Assembly: GCA_018242525.1 (NCBI GenBank)
Contig: JAFEBS010000074.1
Location: forward strand, 1-64,000
Reading direction: 5' to 3'
Source: Planctomycetota bacterium
GTDB taxonomy: Bacteria; Planctomycetota; Planctomycetia; Planctomycetales; Planctomycetaceae
Length of the DNA: 64,000 nucleotides
How positions within the stretch are numbered: position 1 is the first letter of the stretch; every line of letters begins with the position of its first letter. A program made the position numbers and the translations under genes. Below are positions 43,843-52,867 of this stretch, in pieces. The notes beneath the pieces were generated by a model. That model saw only the letters and a list, made by a program, of their open reading frames with translations. It did not search any database and was not told the origin of the DNA.

Positions 43843-43885
43843 GTGAGCCGCAAGGCGCTAGCCGCGGGTGTATTCTGAATCGTAC
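43843..43885 (+). repeat. Truncated REPIN copy 8 (A arm only)
   Basis: gtgagccgcaaggcgctagc, cgcgggtgtattct, gaatcgtaccc: the same truncation as copy 7, starting 17 bp after the dtd stop. It runs into a decayed tgtaatccgaagcgtcagcg motif at 43890, which also follows copy 1 at 4095. Confidence 0.8.
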
Positions 43886-44394
43886 CCAAATGTAATCCGA
43901 AGCGTCAGCGAGGGCGGAATCGGGAAACGCCGTCACGGATGAAACAAGGACAAACGCAGTGGCACAGCGAGGGAGGGGATTCACGGCGTTCCGTTGTGTT
44001 GCGGTCTTTGTTTTCTCCGTGTCTTTGTGTCTTTGCGCGAAAACCTCTTCCTCTGCCGCTGCACCGGAAAAACCTGACGATCGATGCCCCCTGCCCAGCT
44101 TACGGAATCGGAATTTGATGGGTCGATGCGCGTCCCAGGGTGCCGAATTGCCCGAGTGGACCGGATCTGTTATAGCTACCGCTTGTTGGGTTTGGGTGGA
44201 CCTGAACCGGGGATCGGGTTGCGCACAGCGAACGGCCATTGCCGGTCCTGTGAGTTTCGACGTCTCGGGTGGGTTTGCCATGTTGAGGTTTCCCGATCCG
44301 GATTCTGGTTGCCAACGAAGTTCAGCCACGTGCTGAACGCGATCTGAATCGGGGATTCCTCTGGTTATCCGCGATGATCCTGGTATCTCGACCT
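43886..44394. other. Intergenic region with low-complexity dispersed repeat
   Basis: Contains tgtaatccgaagcgtcagcg (43890) and, at about 44015-44045, text of the type gtgtctttgtgtctttgcgc, widely seen as a dispersed non-coding repeat in bacteria and giving spurious proteins with AQRHKDTE on the other strand. Plus-strand frames up to 125 codons here show no family resemblance. No gene is called; the accA promoter should lie near its right end. Confidence 0.55.
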
Positions 44395-45372
44395 ATGAAG
44401 CCTCAGTACGTTTTGCCGTTTGAAAAGCCAATCGTCGAATTCGAAGAGAAATTGGCGAATCTGGAATCGCAGCCCAATCCGACTCCCGCGACGCTGGACG
44501 CGATCCGCAACATGCGGGTCGAGATCGCCAAACTGAAACGCGAGACGTACGAGAATCTGGATGCCTGGCAAACCGTCCAGGTGGCGCGGCATCAGGAGCG
44601 GCCGCAGGCGTGGGATTACATCGAATTGATCTGCGATGAATTCGTCGAACTGCACGGCGACCGGGCCTTTGGCGACGACCACGCGATCGTCACCGGATTC
44701 GCCAAGATCGACGATCAAAAGGTGCTTCTGATCGGTCAGCACAAGGGGCGGAATCTGAAGGAGCGGACCGAATGCTACTACGGGTGTGCGCATCCGGAGG
44801 GATATCGGAAGGCGTTGCTGAAGATGCAACTGGCCGCCAAGTTCGGGGTGCCGATCGTCTGCCTGATCGACACTCCGGGGGCCTATCCGGGAATCGGAGC
44901 CGAGGAACGCGGGCAGGCGTATACGATCGCGGTCAACCTGCGCGACATGTCACGGTTGCCGGTTCCGATCGTCTGCGTGGTGATCGGTGAAGGGGGGTCA
45001 GGCGGGGCGCTCGGCTTGGGGATCGGCGATCACGTGGCGATGCTGCAGTTCTCGTATTACTCGGTGATCAGTCCCGAGGGTTGTGCGGGGATTCTGTGGA
45101 AGGGGGCGACTCCCGACAATTTCGCCAAGGCCGCCAAGGCCCTGAAATTCACCGGCCGCGATCTGTTGAAATTCGGAGTCGTGGATGAAGTCATTCCCGA
45201 ACCGCTGGGCGCCGCGCACCGGGATCATCGTGCGATGGCGGGAACGTTGAAGTCGACCATCGTCCGGAATCTGCGGTCACTGTCGACACTGTCGTCGGAG
45301 GATCTGCTGGCTCGGCGATACGACAAGTTTCGCAAGATCGGCGTCTTCGAAGAACAGATCGCGATCATGTAG
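44395..45372 (+). CDS. accA: Acetyl-CoA carboxylase carboxyltransferase subunit alpha
   Basis: A 325-residue subunit that, with AccD, transfers carboxyl from carboxybiotin to acetyl-CoA in fatty-acid synthesis. Family segments are LPFEKPIVEFEEKLANL (about 6-22), RPQAWDYIELICDEFVELHGDRAFGDD (about 70-96), GHKGR-equivalent GQHKGRNLKER, LIDTPGAYPGIGAEERGQ, and SYYSVISPEGCAGILWK. Length matches the family (about 320). Start ATG 44395 (MKPQYVLPFEKP). accD is not adjacent, as in many bacteria. The stop codon TAG (45370-45372) is part of a GTAGCC hairpin repeat. Confidence 0.96.
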   Translation: MKPQYVLPFEKPIVEFEEKLANLESQPNPTPATLDAIRNMRVEIAKLKRETYENLDAWQTVQVARHQERPQAWDYIELICDEFVELHGDRAFGDDHAIVTGFAKIDDQKVLLIGQHKGRNLKERTECYYGCAHPEGYRKALLKMQLAAKFGVPIVCLIDTPGAYPGIGAEERGQAYTIAVNLRDMSRLPVPIVCVVIGEGGSGGALGLGIGDHVAMLQFSYYSVISPEGCAGILWKGATPDNFAKAAKALKFTGRDLLKFGVVDEVIPEPLGAAHRDHRAMAGTLKSTIVRNLRSLSTLSSEDLLARRYDKFRKIGVFEEQIAIM

Positions 45373-45514
45373 CCGAAGTCGTGAGACTTCGGACGTTGGT
45401 AGCCAAGGCTCTGAAATTCACCGGGCACCGCGCACCGTAATTCAATCGGCGTGTAGCCGAAGTCGTGAGACTTCGGACGTCGGTAGCAACAGCCCTGAAG
45501 TCTCACGACTTCAG
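45370..45514. repeat. Cluster of three GTAGCY hairpins after accA
   Basis: Plus-orientation copies at 45373-45392 and 45457-45476 (both ccgaagtc + gtga + gacttcgg, followed by ACG) and a minus-orientation copy at 45495-45514 (ctgaagtc stem). The stem change C-to-T on one side is matched by G-to-A on the other. The first copy supplies the accA stop codon. The last is followed by ggctttttt, so the cluster may end accA transcripts. The remainder of 45515-45707 shows no gene. Confidence 0.88.
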
Positions 45515-45707
45515 CTACCAGCGGCTTTTTTACCCGACAGACAACGTCCGATAATGTCCGTTATGTTTCCTTTGACGCTCAAAATCGCCTATACATCTGA
45601 AGATTCTCGTTTTGGACGTGACGCACGGTTTTCGTCCCATTTTGGCCGGATCGAATTCAAGTCGTTTGCCTTCGGCGACCTTTAGGCTCAACGCCCACCA
45701 GATGAAG

Positions 45708-48203
45708 TCAGACATGGTTCGCTCCTGGCCGGATTCTACCAGCAGCGGGAACCGAGAACGGTCGCGGGGAGGCTCCTGAACACCAGATGGCGTGCATCGT
45801 TTCATAGGCCTGCTCAATCGACCTGGCGGATTGCCGGACGTCAAATACCGACGAGGTCCGGCGGTTCTCGCTGAGCCGCTGTCGAAGTGCGGCCAGTTCC
45901 TCGGGGCGTGCTGCCAACTGCAGTGCGCGGGTTCGGTATTCGTCCAGCGTGAACGTGATCAGTTCCCGCAGATCCAGGCTGCACAGCAGACTTCCCGCCA
46001 CTCGAGATACGAACGTTTCCCCCGACAGAGTCAGCACCGGGCAACCGGCCCACAGGGCGTCGCTGGCGGTGGTGTGGGCGTTGACTGGGAATGTGTCCAG
46101 AAACAGATCGGCCAGCCGGTGGCGGGCGAGGTGATCTGGAAGCGGCCGACGGGGTGCAAACACCAACCGTTTAGGATCAATCCCCCGCTCCTCGGCCGCA
46201 CGCCGCAGGTTGATCGGGGCCTGGCGGTTGCTTTCCAGCAACCACAGCACGCTGGCCGGGGTGGCGCGCAACAGGCACATCCAGACGTCGAACACCGTGG
46301 ACGTGATCTTGTAGTTGCTGTTGAAGCTGCAGAACACCAGCCCCTCGGCCGGCAGCCCGACTTCGGCGCGGGTGGGAGTGGGTTCCGAGATCACCCGCTG
46401 GGAATCGTTGACCTGGTAACAACCCGGCAGATGGACCAGCCGTTCGTTGTAGAACGGTTGCCGATCCGCCGGGACAATGAAGTCATCCACCAGGATGTAG
46501 TCCACGAAGTCGGCCCCCATGGTGCCGGGGTAACCGAGATAATTCACCTGGATCGGAGCCGGCCGGGCGGCCAGGATCTGGGTCCGGGCGTGTTGAGTGA
46601 AGCCTGTGAGGTCGACCAGGATTTCGATCCCGTCCGCGGCGATCCGCTGGATGGAATCTGCCAGCGACTGGTCGCGCTGGTCGACGAATGTCTCAAAGGC
46701 ACTGGCGATCCGGCGGCGAATCGCGGAGCCATCGTCGGGGCCGTACGAATACCCTGTCACGTGAAACCGGGAACGGTCGTGGGATTCAAACAGTTCGACG
46801 ATCAGTTCTGCGACCGGATGTGCTCGAAAGTCGGCGGACAGGTAGCCGACTCGAATTCGCGAATCGGCCGACGTCACGACCGGCTGCGGTGGCGTCTGAC
46901 GTACGACCGTCCGCAGGCATTCCGCCGCCCAGCGGGACGCGCATTGCTGCTGTTGTTCGGATGAGGTCGCCACCGGCATTGTCAGATAGGCGAAGGGCGA
47001 CATCGGACTGTTTCCGGGATGCGAAGTTTCCCGGCTGGTTCGAATCGGGTCGCTGGGCTCCATCGAAATCGCGGCCTGCGCGACGAGGCGGATGGCCCGG
47101 TCGGTCAGCGCCGGAATCTCGTCCCAGGCACATTGATGTTGCAACTGATGAATCAGTTGACCGAGTGCCGAAGGACAGTCGGGTTTCAGTTCCAGGGACT
47201 TTCGATAACAGTCAATCGCGGAATCGGTGTCCCCACTGTCGCGGACGACGTCGCCCAGCGACTGCAGCGTCCCGGCATCGTCGGGTTTGAGCTGCAAGGA
47301 AACTCGCAGGCATTCGGCCGCATCATTCCATTGTTTCAGATCCTGCAGGGCCGCACCGAGGTTGGTATACGCTTCAGCAAACCCGGGCTGCAGTTCGATC
47401 GCCCGCTTCAAAAACGTGACTGCATCCTGCGGACAGCCGAGTACCAGCAGCGCATTCCCAAGGTTGTTGAACGCGACGGCATAATCTGGTTTCAGTTGCA
47501 GCGCTTGCGTGTAACATTCGATGGCCCGATGGGTTTCTCGCAATTCCCGGTGGGCGACCCCCAGATTGTTGAACGCCTCGGCATAGTCGGGGCGGAACTG
47601 AATCGCCCGGCGGTGGCATTCCGCAGCCTCTGCCAGACTCCCCTGCTCTTTCAAAACCAGTCCCAGGTTGTTCCAGGCATCGGCATGGTTGGGGCGAAGC
47701 TGCAAAGTTCGTTGATAGCCCGCACTGGCGTCGACCCAGAGGCACTGCTCCTGCTTTATCACGGCCAGGTTGTAGTGCGCTTCGACGAATTCCGGCTGGG
47801 ATTGCAGGATTTGCTCATAGAGAGCCAGGGCTTCGTCCGTCCGGCCAAGTTGCTTGAGCAATGCCGCCAGATTGAATTGGGCCAGGGGGAAATCGCGTTT
47901 CCGTTGCAGGGCCTGGCGATAGCTGGCTTCCGCGGCGACGAGTAGTCCGGTCGCGACCTGAGCGTTTCCGAGGTTGCAATGGAAGCTGGCATTGCGCGGG
48001 TCGAGTTCGATGGCGTGCCCGATCAGATCGATCGCGGCTGCGGAGTCCCCAATCTGCTGGGCGATGGTTCCGAGCAGATGCCACGCATCCGGCTGACGTT
48101 TGTCGCGTGCCAGGATTTCCCGATAAAGTGCCTCGGCATCCTGCAGACGCCCCGCTTGCTGATGTATGATGGCTGCCGTCAGCAGTTGTGAAATCGATTT
48201 CAT
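45708..48203 (-). CDS. TPR protein with GT41 O-GlcNAc-transferase-like domain
   Basis: An 831-residue protein. About 11 TPR units occupy residues 5-400 (e.g. ALYREILARDKRQPDAWHLLG, EAFNNLGVAHRELRETHRAIECY, AYTNLGAALQDLKQWNDAA). From about 480 comes the SPINDLY/OGT catalytic region: IRVGYLSADFRAHPVAELI, DILVDLTGFTQHAR-type text, QVNYLGYPGTMGADFVDYILVDD, FCSFNSNYKITSTVFDVWM, and DLFLDTFPVNAHTTASDALWAGCPVLTLSG with the UDP-binding end. Bacterial members transfer sugars to proteins or other acceptors; the target is unknown. ATG 48203 (MKSISQLLTAAII) starts the first TPR; the in-frame 48335 extension is not family-like. Confidence 0.9.
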   Translation of the reverse strand: MKSISQLLTAAIIHQQAGRLQDAEALYREILARDKRQPDAWHLLGTIAQQIGDSAAAIDLIGHAIELDPRNASFHCNLGNAQVATGLLVAAEASYRQALQRKRDFPLAQFNLAALLKQLGRTDEALALYEQILQSQPEFVEAHYNLAVIKQEQCLWVDASAGYQRTLQLRPNHADAWNNLGLVLKEQGSLAEAAECHRRAIQFRPDYAEAFNNLGVAHRELRETHRAIECYTQALQLKPDYAVAFNNLGNALLVLGCPQDAVTFLKRAIELQPGFAEAYTNLGAALQDLKQWNDAAECLRVSLQLKPDDAGTLQSLGDVVRDSGDTDSAIDCYRKSLELKPDCPSALGQLIHQLQHQCAWDEIPALTDRAIRLVAQAAISMEPSDPIRTSRETSHPGNSPMSPFAYLTMPVATSSEQQQQCASRWAAECLRTVVRQTPPQPVVTSADSRIRVGYLSADFRAHPVAELIVELFESHDRSRFHVTGYSYGPDDGSAIRRRIASAFETFVDQRDQSLADSIQRIAADGIEILVDLTGFTQHARTQILAARPAPIQVNYLGYPGTMGADFVDYILVDDFIVPADRQPFYNERLVHLPGCYQVNDSQRVISEPTPTRAEVGLPAEGLVFCSFNSNYKITSTVFDVWMCLLRATPASVLWLLESNRQAPINLRRAAEERGIDPKRLVFAPRRPLPDHLARHRLADLFLDTFPVNAHTTASDALWAGCPVLTLSGETFVSRVAGSLLCSLDLRELITFTLDEYRTRALQLAARPEELAALRQRLSENRRTSSVFDVRQSARSIEQAYETMHAIWCSGASPRPFSVPAAGRIRPGANHV

Positions 48204-48470
48204 CTCAACAATCCGTTGGTGAGGTTGGCAGCCGATTCTGGCATGGCCTGTGATTGTGGTGTTTCGGCGGTCGATTGGCGAGCATTTGGGTCGGTTTTCA
48301 TCAATGGTCGGGCTAGTGTTTTGATGCGTTGGCACACTTGCCCGATCCTCGCGAAAGACGCCGGAAAGATACAGATTGTCTTTTATTCAGGAATTCTAGC
48401 TGACGGGGTCACCGGTGAGGTGTATGTTGGTGCTGGCGATTGACCGAGTGGAACTCGAAGGAGCCGAGCC

Positions 48471-48647
48471 ATGACCGATCCAGTTGAGACTGTGGTACGT
48501 GATTCTGCCCGCGAAACTGTGGACCCGCCGCCGACAACCGTGGAACGTCCCGACGTGGACGAGGCCGAGTTTCTGGGCGACGAATGGGCTGATGAATTCG
48601 ATCGCCGCTTGGCTGCCTGGGAAGCAGAAATGCCTGTCGGACCGTGA
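48471..48647 (+). CDS. Small acidic protein, unknown
   Basis: A 58-residue frame below the usual size cut-off. It starts MTDPVETVVRDSARETVDPP, and its second half is acidic and helical (DVDEAEFLGDEWADEFDRRL then AAWEAE). gaaggag lies 7 bases upstream of the ATG, one of the best ribosome-binding sites in the window. It is convergent with cydB, 12 bp from its end, and divergent from the GT41 gene. No family recognised; the strong initiation site and biased composition argue it is real. Confidence 0.55.
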   Translation: MTDPVETVVRDSARETVDPPPTTVERPDVDEAEFLGDEWADEFDRRLAAWEAEMPVGP

Positions 48648-48659
48648 GCGCCTCCGCCT

Positions 48660-49673
48660 TCAGGCGTCCAGACGCTGTTCCCGTTTGAAGAGCACCAGCA
48701 AATAGGCCAGTGCGGGTAGTAAGAATACGGCTCCCAATGAGATGACGCCGAGCATCATCCAGAGCACGTTGTCGGGAGCTTTCGCGCTGCTGGCGGTGAT
48801 TGCGGGCGGGATGATGGCGGGGTACTGTGAAATCCCCCAGCCCCAGATGACCGCAGTGACTGCCCCCCCGGCTGCGATCGCCGCGCGTGTGCAATTCAGT
48901 CGCCAGACTTCCACCAGCGAACCGATGCCGCACAGCAGAGAGGCGATGACCAACGGCCAGCCGCGATTCAGGAACCCCTGTGCCAATGCCGGGGCTTCGA
49001 TCGCCACCATCACCAGACCGCCGAATGACAACACTCCCACCCAGAGCCCGGTTGAAAGCGCTCTCTGGCGCCAGAGCGTCGTCAGTGGCTCATCACCAAT
49101 CTGTCGTGCTTCACGCAGCAGGAAGACGGCCGACAAATAGGCGCACAGGGCCACGGAATAGAAGCCGGTAAATACAGTCAGGGCCGAGATCCAGCCGACG
49201 ACAAAGTCCACCGCCGAAGTTGTGTCAGTGGGGATCATCAGTTTTCCCGATGCCACCGCACCGGCGGCCGATCCCAGGAACAGGGGCGTCGCGGTGGATG
49301 CGATGGCAAACACCGACTCCCAGAAGACTCGCTCCCTTCCCGATCCGGTTCCATAGGATCGAAAGATATACGCGGAACCGCGAAAGAGGATACCGCACAG
49401 GGCGAGCAACAGCGGCAGCCACAATGCGCGGCTTAGCGCGGCAAATGCGGCCGGGAATCCATTCATCAGGATCACCAGCACAAAAATCAACCAGACGTGG
49501 TTGGCTTCCCAGACCGGGCCGATGGCCTTGTAGATATGCTGGCGTTCGCGGTCCGTCGCCTGCATCGCAGTTGTGAATTCCCAGATCCCCGCGCCAAAGT
49601 CGGCCCCGCCCAGGATTGCATACAGCGTCAGGGCGGTCAGCATGACGATCAGCAACACGTCATCAGGCCCCAT
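48660..49673 (-). CDS. cydB: Cytochrome bd-type ubiquinol oxidase subunit II
   Basis: A 337-residue membrane protein with about eight helices. It begins MGPDDVLLIVMLTALTLYAILGGADFGAGIWEF, the conserved CydB start, followed by IGPVWEANHVWLIFVLVILMNGFP. It pairs with CydA to form the quinol oxidase that reduces oxygen without pumping protons. Its start overlaps the cydA stop by 11 bp, so expression is translationally coupled. No cydX-like frame was identified. No cydCD assembly genes are adjacent. Confidence 0.95.
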   Translation of the reverse strand: MGPDDVLLIVMLTALTLYAILGGADFGAGIWEFTTAMQATDRERQHIYKAIGPVWEANHVWLIFVLVILMNGFPAAFAALSRALWLPLLLALCGILFRGSAYIFRSYGTGSGRERVFWESVFAIASTATPLFLGSAAGAVASGKLMIPTDTTSAVDFVVGWISALTVFTGFYSVALCAYLSAVFLLREARQIGDEPLTTLWRQRALSTGLWVGVLSFGGLVMVAIEAPALAQGFLNRGWPLVIASLLCGIGSLVEVWRLNCTRAAIAAGGAVTAVIWGWGISQYPAIIPPAITASSAKAPDNVLWMMLGVISLGAVFLLPALAYLLVLFKREQRLDA

Positions 49674-51003
49674 GCGTCACCTCCGACATCGGGGCGCTGG
49701 CCAGTCTCCGCAAAGCTGTCACCGTGGCCACGCCGATCACCAGATAGATGGCCATTGTTGTCCCGAATACGGTCCAGACTCCGGGGGCCATGGTGACTGC
49801 TTCCGATGTACGCATGTAACCATAGACGATCCACGGCTGTCGGCCGACCTCGGTGACCACCCAGCCCGCCTCCATGGCCAGGATCGACAGCGGTCCCATC
49901 CCGACCGCGGACCACAAGAACCACTGCGTCTGGGGCCAGGCCCTGTGCTTCGCATAGTTGAATGCGCAGTACGCCGCCATCAATGCCATCAGGGAGCCAA
50001 TCCCCACCATAATCTGAAATGCCAGATGCACCACGGCCACGGGGGGAGTGTCTTGAGCAGGAAAATCGTTGAGTCCTTTGACCTCGGCATTGAAATCGGA
50101 ATAACTCAGGAACGACAACCCACCGGGAATTTCGATCGCATAACGCGTTTCTCGGGTGGCGGCATCTGGAATCCCACCGATTCGCAGTGGAGCTCGACGT
50201 TCGGTTTGAAACTGCCCTTCCATTGCCGCCAGCTTTACAGGCTGGGTCCTCGCCACGACCTTGGCAGACCAGTCTCCGACCAGCATCTGGACCGGAACAA
50301 ACACCAGTGCCAGCAGCAGAGCCAGGGTGAAGGCGCGCCGGCAGTACTCATCCGACTGCCGACGCAGCAGGCACAGCGCGTAGAACGCCGCCACACTGAA
50401 GCCCGTGACAAGGTACGCGGCGACGACCATGTGCGTGACCTGGGCACCGCTGGCGGCATTGAACATGGCGGCCAGCGGATCGATGTCGACCGGTTTGCCG
50501 TCGACCAGGCGAAACCCCGCCGGCGCGTTCATCCACGAATTGGCCGTGACGACGAAGACGGCCGATAGGAAGCCCGAAACAGCGATGGGCCAGCCGGTCC
50601 ACCAGTGAACCCGGGCCGGAAGCCGCTCCCAGCCATACAGGTAGATCCCGGCAAAAATGGCTTCCAGAAAGAAGGCGAATCCTTCCATGGTGAACGGGAG
50701 GCCGACGACGGCCCCCCACTGCCCCATCAGTTCGGGCCAGAGTAGACCTAATTCAAACGACAGCACGGTTCCCGAAACCGCGCCCACGGCGAAGAGGACC
50801 GCAAACGCTTTCGACCAGCGTCGGGCGAGTGTCTGCCAGAGACGGTCCCCGGTTTTAAGAAAACGCCATTCAGCCACCAGCATCAAGACGGGCAGTCCCA
50901 CGCCGAAACAGGCCAGGATGATGTGAAATCCCAGCGTAAAGGCCATTTGCAATCGGGCCGGAAGCAATTGATCCGTAACGGTCGCGGCAGCCAGCAGGGT
51001 CAT
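49663..51003 (-). CDS. cydA: Cytochrome bd-type ubiquinol oxidase subunit I, short-Q-loop type
   Basis: A 446-residue membrane subunit holding the haems. The N-terminal segment RLQMAFTLGFHIILACFGVGLPVLM carries the H19-equivalent haem ligand; later come GLPFTMEGFAFFLEAIFAGIYLYGWERL, VTHMVVAAYLVTGFSVAAFYAL with the second His ligand, and GWVVTEVGRQPWIVYGYMRTSEAVT near the C-terminus. The periplasmic Q-loop between VGDWSAKVVARTQPVKLAAMEG and VVHLAFQIM is short and lacks the C-terminal insertion of E. coli CydA, which places it with the CIO-like short-loop oxidases. First gene of the cydAB operon. Confidence 0.95.
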   Translation of the reverse strand: MTLLAAATVTDQLLPARLQMAFTLGFHIILACFGVGLPVLMLVAEWRFLKTGDRLWQTLARRWSKAFAVLFAVGAVSGTVLSFELGLLWPELMGQWGAVVGLPFTMEGFAFFLEAIFAGIYLYGWERLPARVHWWTGWPIAVSGFLSAVFVVTANSWMNAPAGFRLVDGKPVDIDPLAAMFNAASGAQVTHMVVAAYLVTGFSVAAFYALCLLRRQSDEYCRRAFTLALLLALVFVPVQMLVGDWSAKVVARTQPVKLAAMEGQFQTERRAPLRIGGIPDAATRETRYAIEIPGGLSFLSYSDFNAEVKGLNDFPAQDTPPVAVVHLAFQIMVGIGSLMALMAAYCAFNYAKHRAWPQTQWFLWSAVGMGPLSILAMEAGWVVTEVGRQPWIVYGYMRTSEAVTMAPGVWTVFGTTMAIYLVIGVATVTALRRLASAPMSEVTHGA

Positions 51004-51153
51004 GATAATTCAATTCAGGTTCGGTGGGACCTGCCATCCGGTCCTTCGTGTTCGTTTGAAAGAATTCTAGCGGGTCCGGCCAGTGAATACTCTTCGCCGA
51101 CTTGATTCAGTACCACCAGCGATGTGCAGGTGTTACCGTTGTGAGCCGTGAAT

Positions 51154-51164
51154 CCCCCCCCCCC
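51154..51164 (+). other. Eleven-C homopolymer 20 bp before the ilvD-like start
   Basis: A run of 11 C lies between gtgagccgtgaat and tgccctttgg, ending 20 bp upstream of ATG 51185. It is in the untranslated leader, so length changes would alter spacing, not frame. It is the longest single-base run noticed in the window. Confidence 0.8.
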
Positions 51165-51184
51165 TGCCCTTTGGAATCGCACGC

Positions 51185-52867
51185 ATGACCGATCTGAATT
51201 GGAATAGTCGTCAGTTGACACACGGCTGGCAGCGCGGGGTGACTGCGTTTTTTTACGGGCTCGGGATGACCGAGTCGGATTTTGACAAGCCGCAGGTGGG
51301 GATTGGCATCCCATTGCTGGAGGGCAATCTGTGCAATGTGCACGCCTATGATCTGGGGCGGTTGGTCGCGGACGGCTGCCGCTCGGCGGGGTTGCTCGGC
51401 TTTCCCTTCGGAACGCCCGGGGTAAGTGACAATCTGACGCAGGGGTTGGAGGGGGGAAGTGCCAGCCTGGTCTCCAGAAACCTGATCGCGAATTCGGCTG
51501 AATGTGTGGTGACGGCACATTGCTACGACGCCATGGTGGGACTGCATCACTGCGACAAGAACGGTCCCGGTTTTGCGATGGCGCTGGCACGGATGAACTA
51601 CCCGGGGCTGATCCTGAGTGGCGGCAGCATTCATCCCGGCTGCTACCAGGGGCGCGATATCTCGATCCTGGACGTTTACGACGCCCAGGCCGCGGCGTCC
51701 GTCGGAGCGATTCCACAGTCCGAAGCGGATGACATTCGGCGATTGGCCTGCCCCGGACCCGGCGGCTGCGGTATCGCCGCCTCGTTTAACACGTGGGGGA
51801 TGTGCCTGGAGGCGATTGGTTTGATGCCGCCGCAAAGCAGTTCCACACCCGCGATTGATCCGGAGAAAAAGGAAGAATGCCTGTCAGCGGGGTTGTTGAT
51901 CAAGAACCTGCTGCAGCAGCAGATTCGCCCTCGCGACATCCTGACGCAGCGCGCCTTCGTGAACGCTGCGACGATGATTTCCGCCGTGGGAGGTTCCACG
52001 AATGGTGTGATACATCTGCTGGCGCTGGCGCGTGAAGCTCAAGTCGATTTCGGTCTGAAGGAGTTTCAGGCCATCTTTCAACGCACTCCAGTGATGTGTA
52101 ACTTCGCCCCTCGCGGGACCAAAACCATGGTGGACCTGCACAAGCTGGGCGGGACTTCTGTCCTGTTGAAGCATCTGGTTCAGGCGGGGCTGATCGATGG
52201 GACATGCTTAACGGTCACTGGAAAGTCGATTGCGGAGAATGTGGCCCACTCCCCTGCCCCGCCTGCAGGACAGGATTTGATTGCCGCTGCAGACGCTCCC
52301 TTCAAGCCGTTTGCCGACATGCAGGTCTGTTTTGGCAACCTCGCTCCGGACGGAATCGTGTTCAAGGTGTCCAGTCTGGCGGAACCGCGATTTCGGGGTC
52401 CGGCGATTTGTTTTGAAAGCGGACGCGAGGTTTCAGAGGCAGTCGAACAGCGTCGTATCAAACCGGGAAGTGTGATTGTCTTGCGAAATCTGGGGCCTGT
52501 GGCGATGGGGATGCCGGAGGTCGTACTGGCAGCATCGGCGCTGTCCGTTCCCGAGTTGAATGGCAAGGTCGCATTGATCTCGGATACCCGCATTTCGGGG
52601 ATTTCGCATGGAGCGATTGGAGTTCATTGTGCGCCCGAGGCGGCAGTGGGAGGTCCGATCGCATTGGTGCAGGATGGCGATTCCATCAGCTTCGATCTAC
52701 CGACGGGTACTGTGGCGTTGCACGTGACCGAGGACGAGCTGTCGGCTCGTCGGTCACAATGGCAACCCCGTCCCCGTCATTACAGTCGTGGTTACCTAGC
52801 GGACTTTGCCGCGACCGTTTCGCAGGCCAATCACGGCTGTGTCAGCACGGCATTGTATCCGGGGTAA
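51185..52867 (+). CDS. IlvD/Edd-family dehydratase (dihydroxy-acid dehydratase-like)
   Basis: A 560-residue iron-sulfur dehydratase. Cluster cysteines are at C50 (EGNLCNVHAYDLG), C123 (HHCDKNGPGF, with the carbamylated Lys position) and C195 (GPGGCGIAASFNTWGM). The C-terminal signature reads ALISDTRISGISHG, with Thr where the pattern has Gly or Ala. The beginning (WQRGVTAFFYGLGMTESDF) and the GIPLLEGNLCN segment diverge from classical IlvD (IGIANTWSEITPCN). It may be the branched-chain amino-acid enzyme or a sugar-acid dehydratase; family is certain, substrate is not. A C11 tract lies in its leader. It is divergent from cydAB. Confidence 0.85.
   Translation: MTDLNWNSRQLTHGWQRGVTAFFYGLGMTESDFDKPQVGIGIPLLEGNLCNVHAYDLGRLVADGCRSAGLLGFPFGTPGVSDNLTQGLEGGSASLVSRNLIANSAECVVTAHCYDAMVGLHHCDKNGPGFAMALARMNYPGLILSGGSIHPGCYQGRDISILDVYDAQAAASVGAIPQSEADDIRRLACPGPGGCGIAASFNTWGMCLEAIGLMPPQSSSTPAIDPEKKEECLSAGLLIKNLLQQQIRPRDILTQRAFVNAATMISAVGGSTNGVIHLLALAREAQVDFGLKEFQAIFQRTPVMCNFAPRGTKTMVDLHKLGGTSVLLKHLVQAGLIDGTCLTVTGKSIAENVAHSPAPPAGQDLIAAADAPFKPFADMQVCFGNLAPDGIVFKVSSLAEPRFRGPAICFESGREVSEAVEQRRIKPGSVIVLRNLGPVAMGMPEVVLAASALSVPELNGKVALISDTRISGISHGAIGVHCAPEAAVGGPIALVQDGDSISFDLPTGTVALHVTEDELSARRSQWQPRPRHYSRGYLADFAATVSQANHGCVSTALYPG

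Noticed and set aside
43568..44329. 253-codon minus-strand frame containing AQRHKDTEKTK
   Set aside because: This text comes from a widespread non-coding repeat (ctttgtgtctttgcgc) that often yields spurious protein predictions; the frame also overlaps dtd.
43959..44336. 125-codon plus-strand frame with a hydrophobic N-terminus
   Set aside because: The apparent signal peptide is the translation of the same dispersed repeat, and the rest shows no protein-like conservation or ribosome-binding site.
45373..45514. Regularly repeated hairpins that might suggest a CRISPR array
   Set aside because: Only three copies with unequal spacing and mixed orientation; the same unit is dispersed through the window and no cas gene is present.
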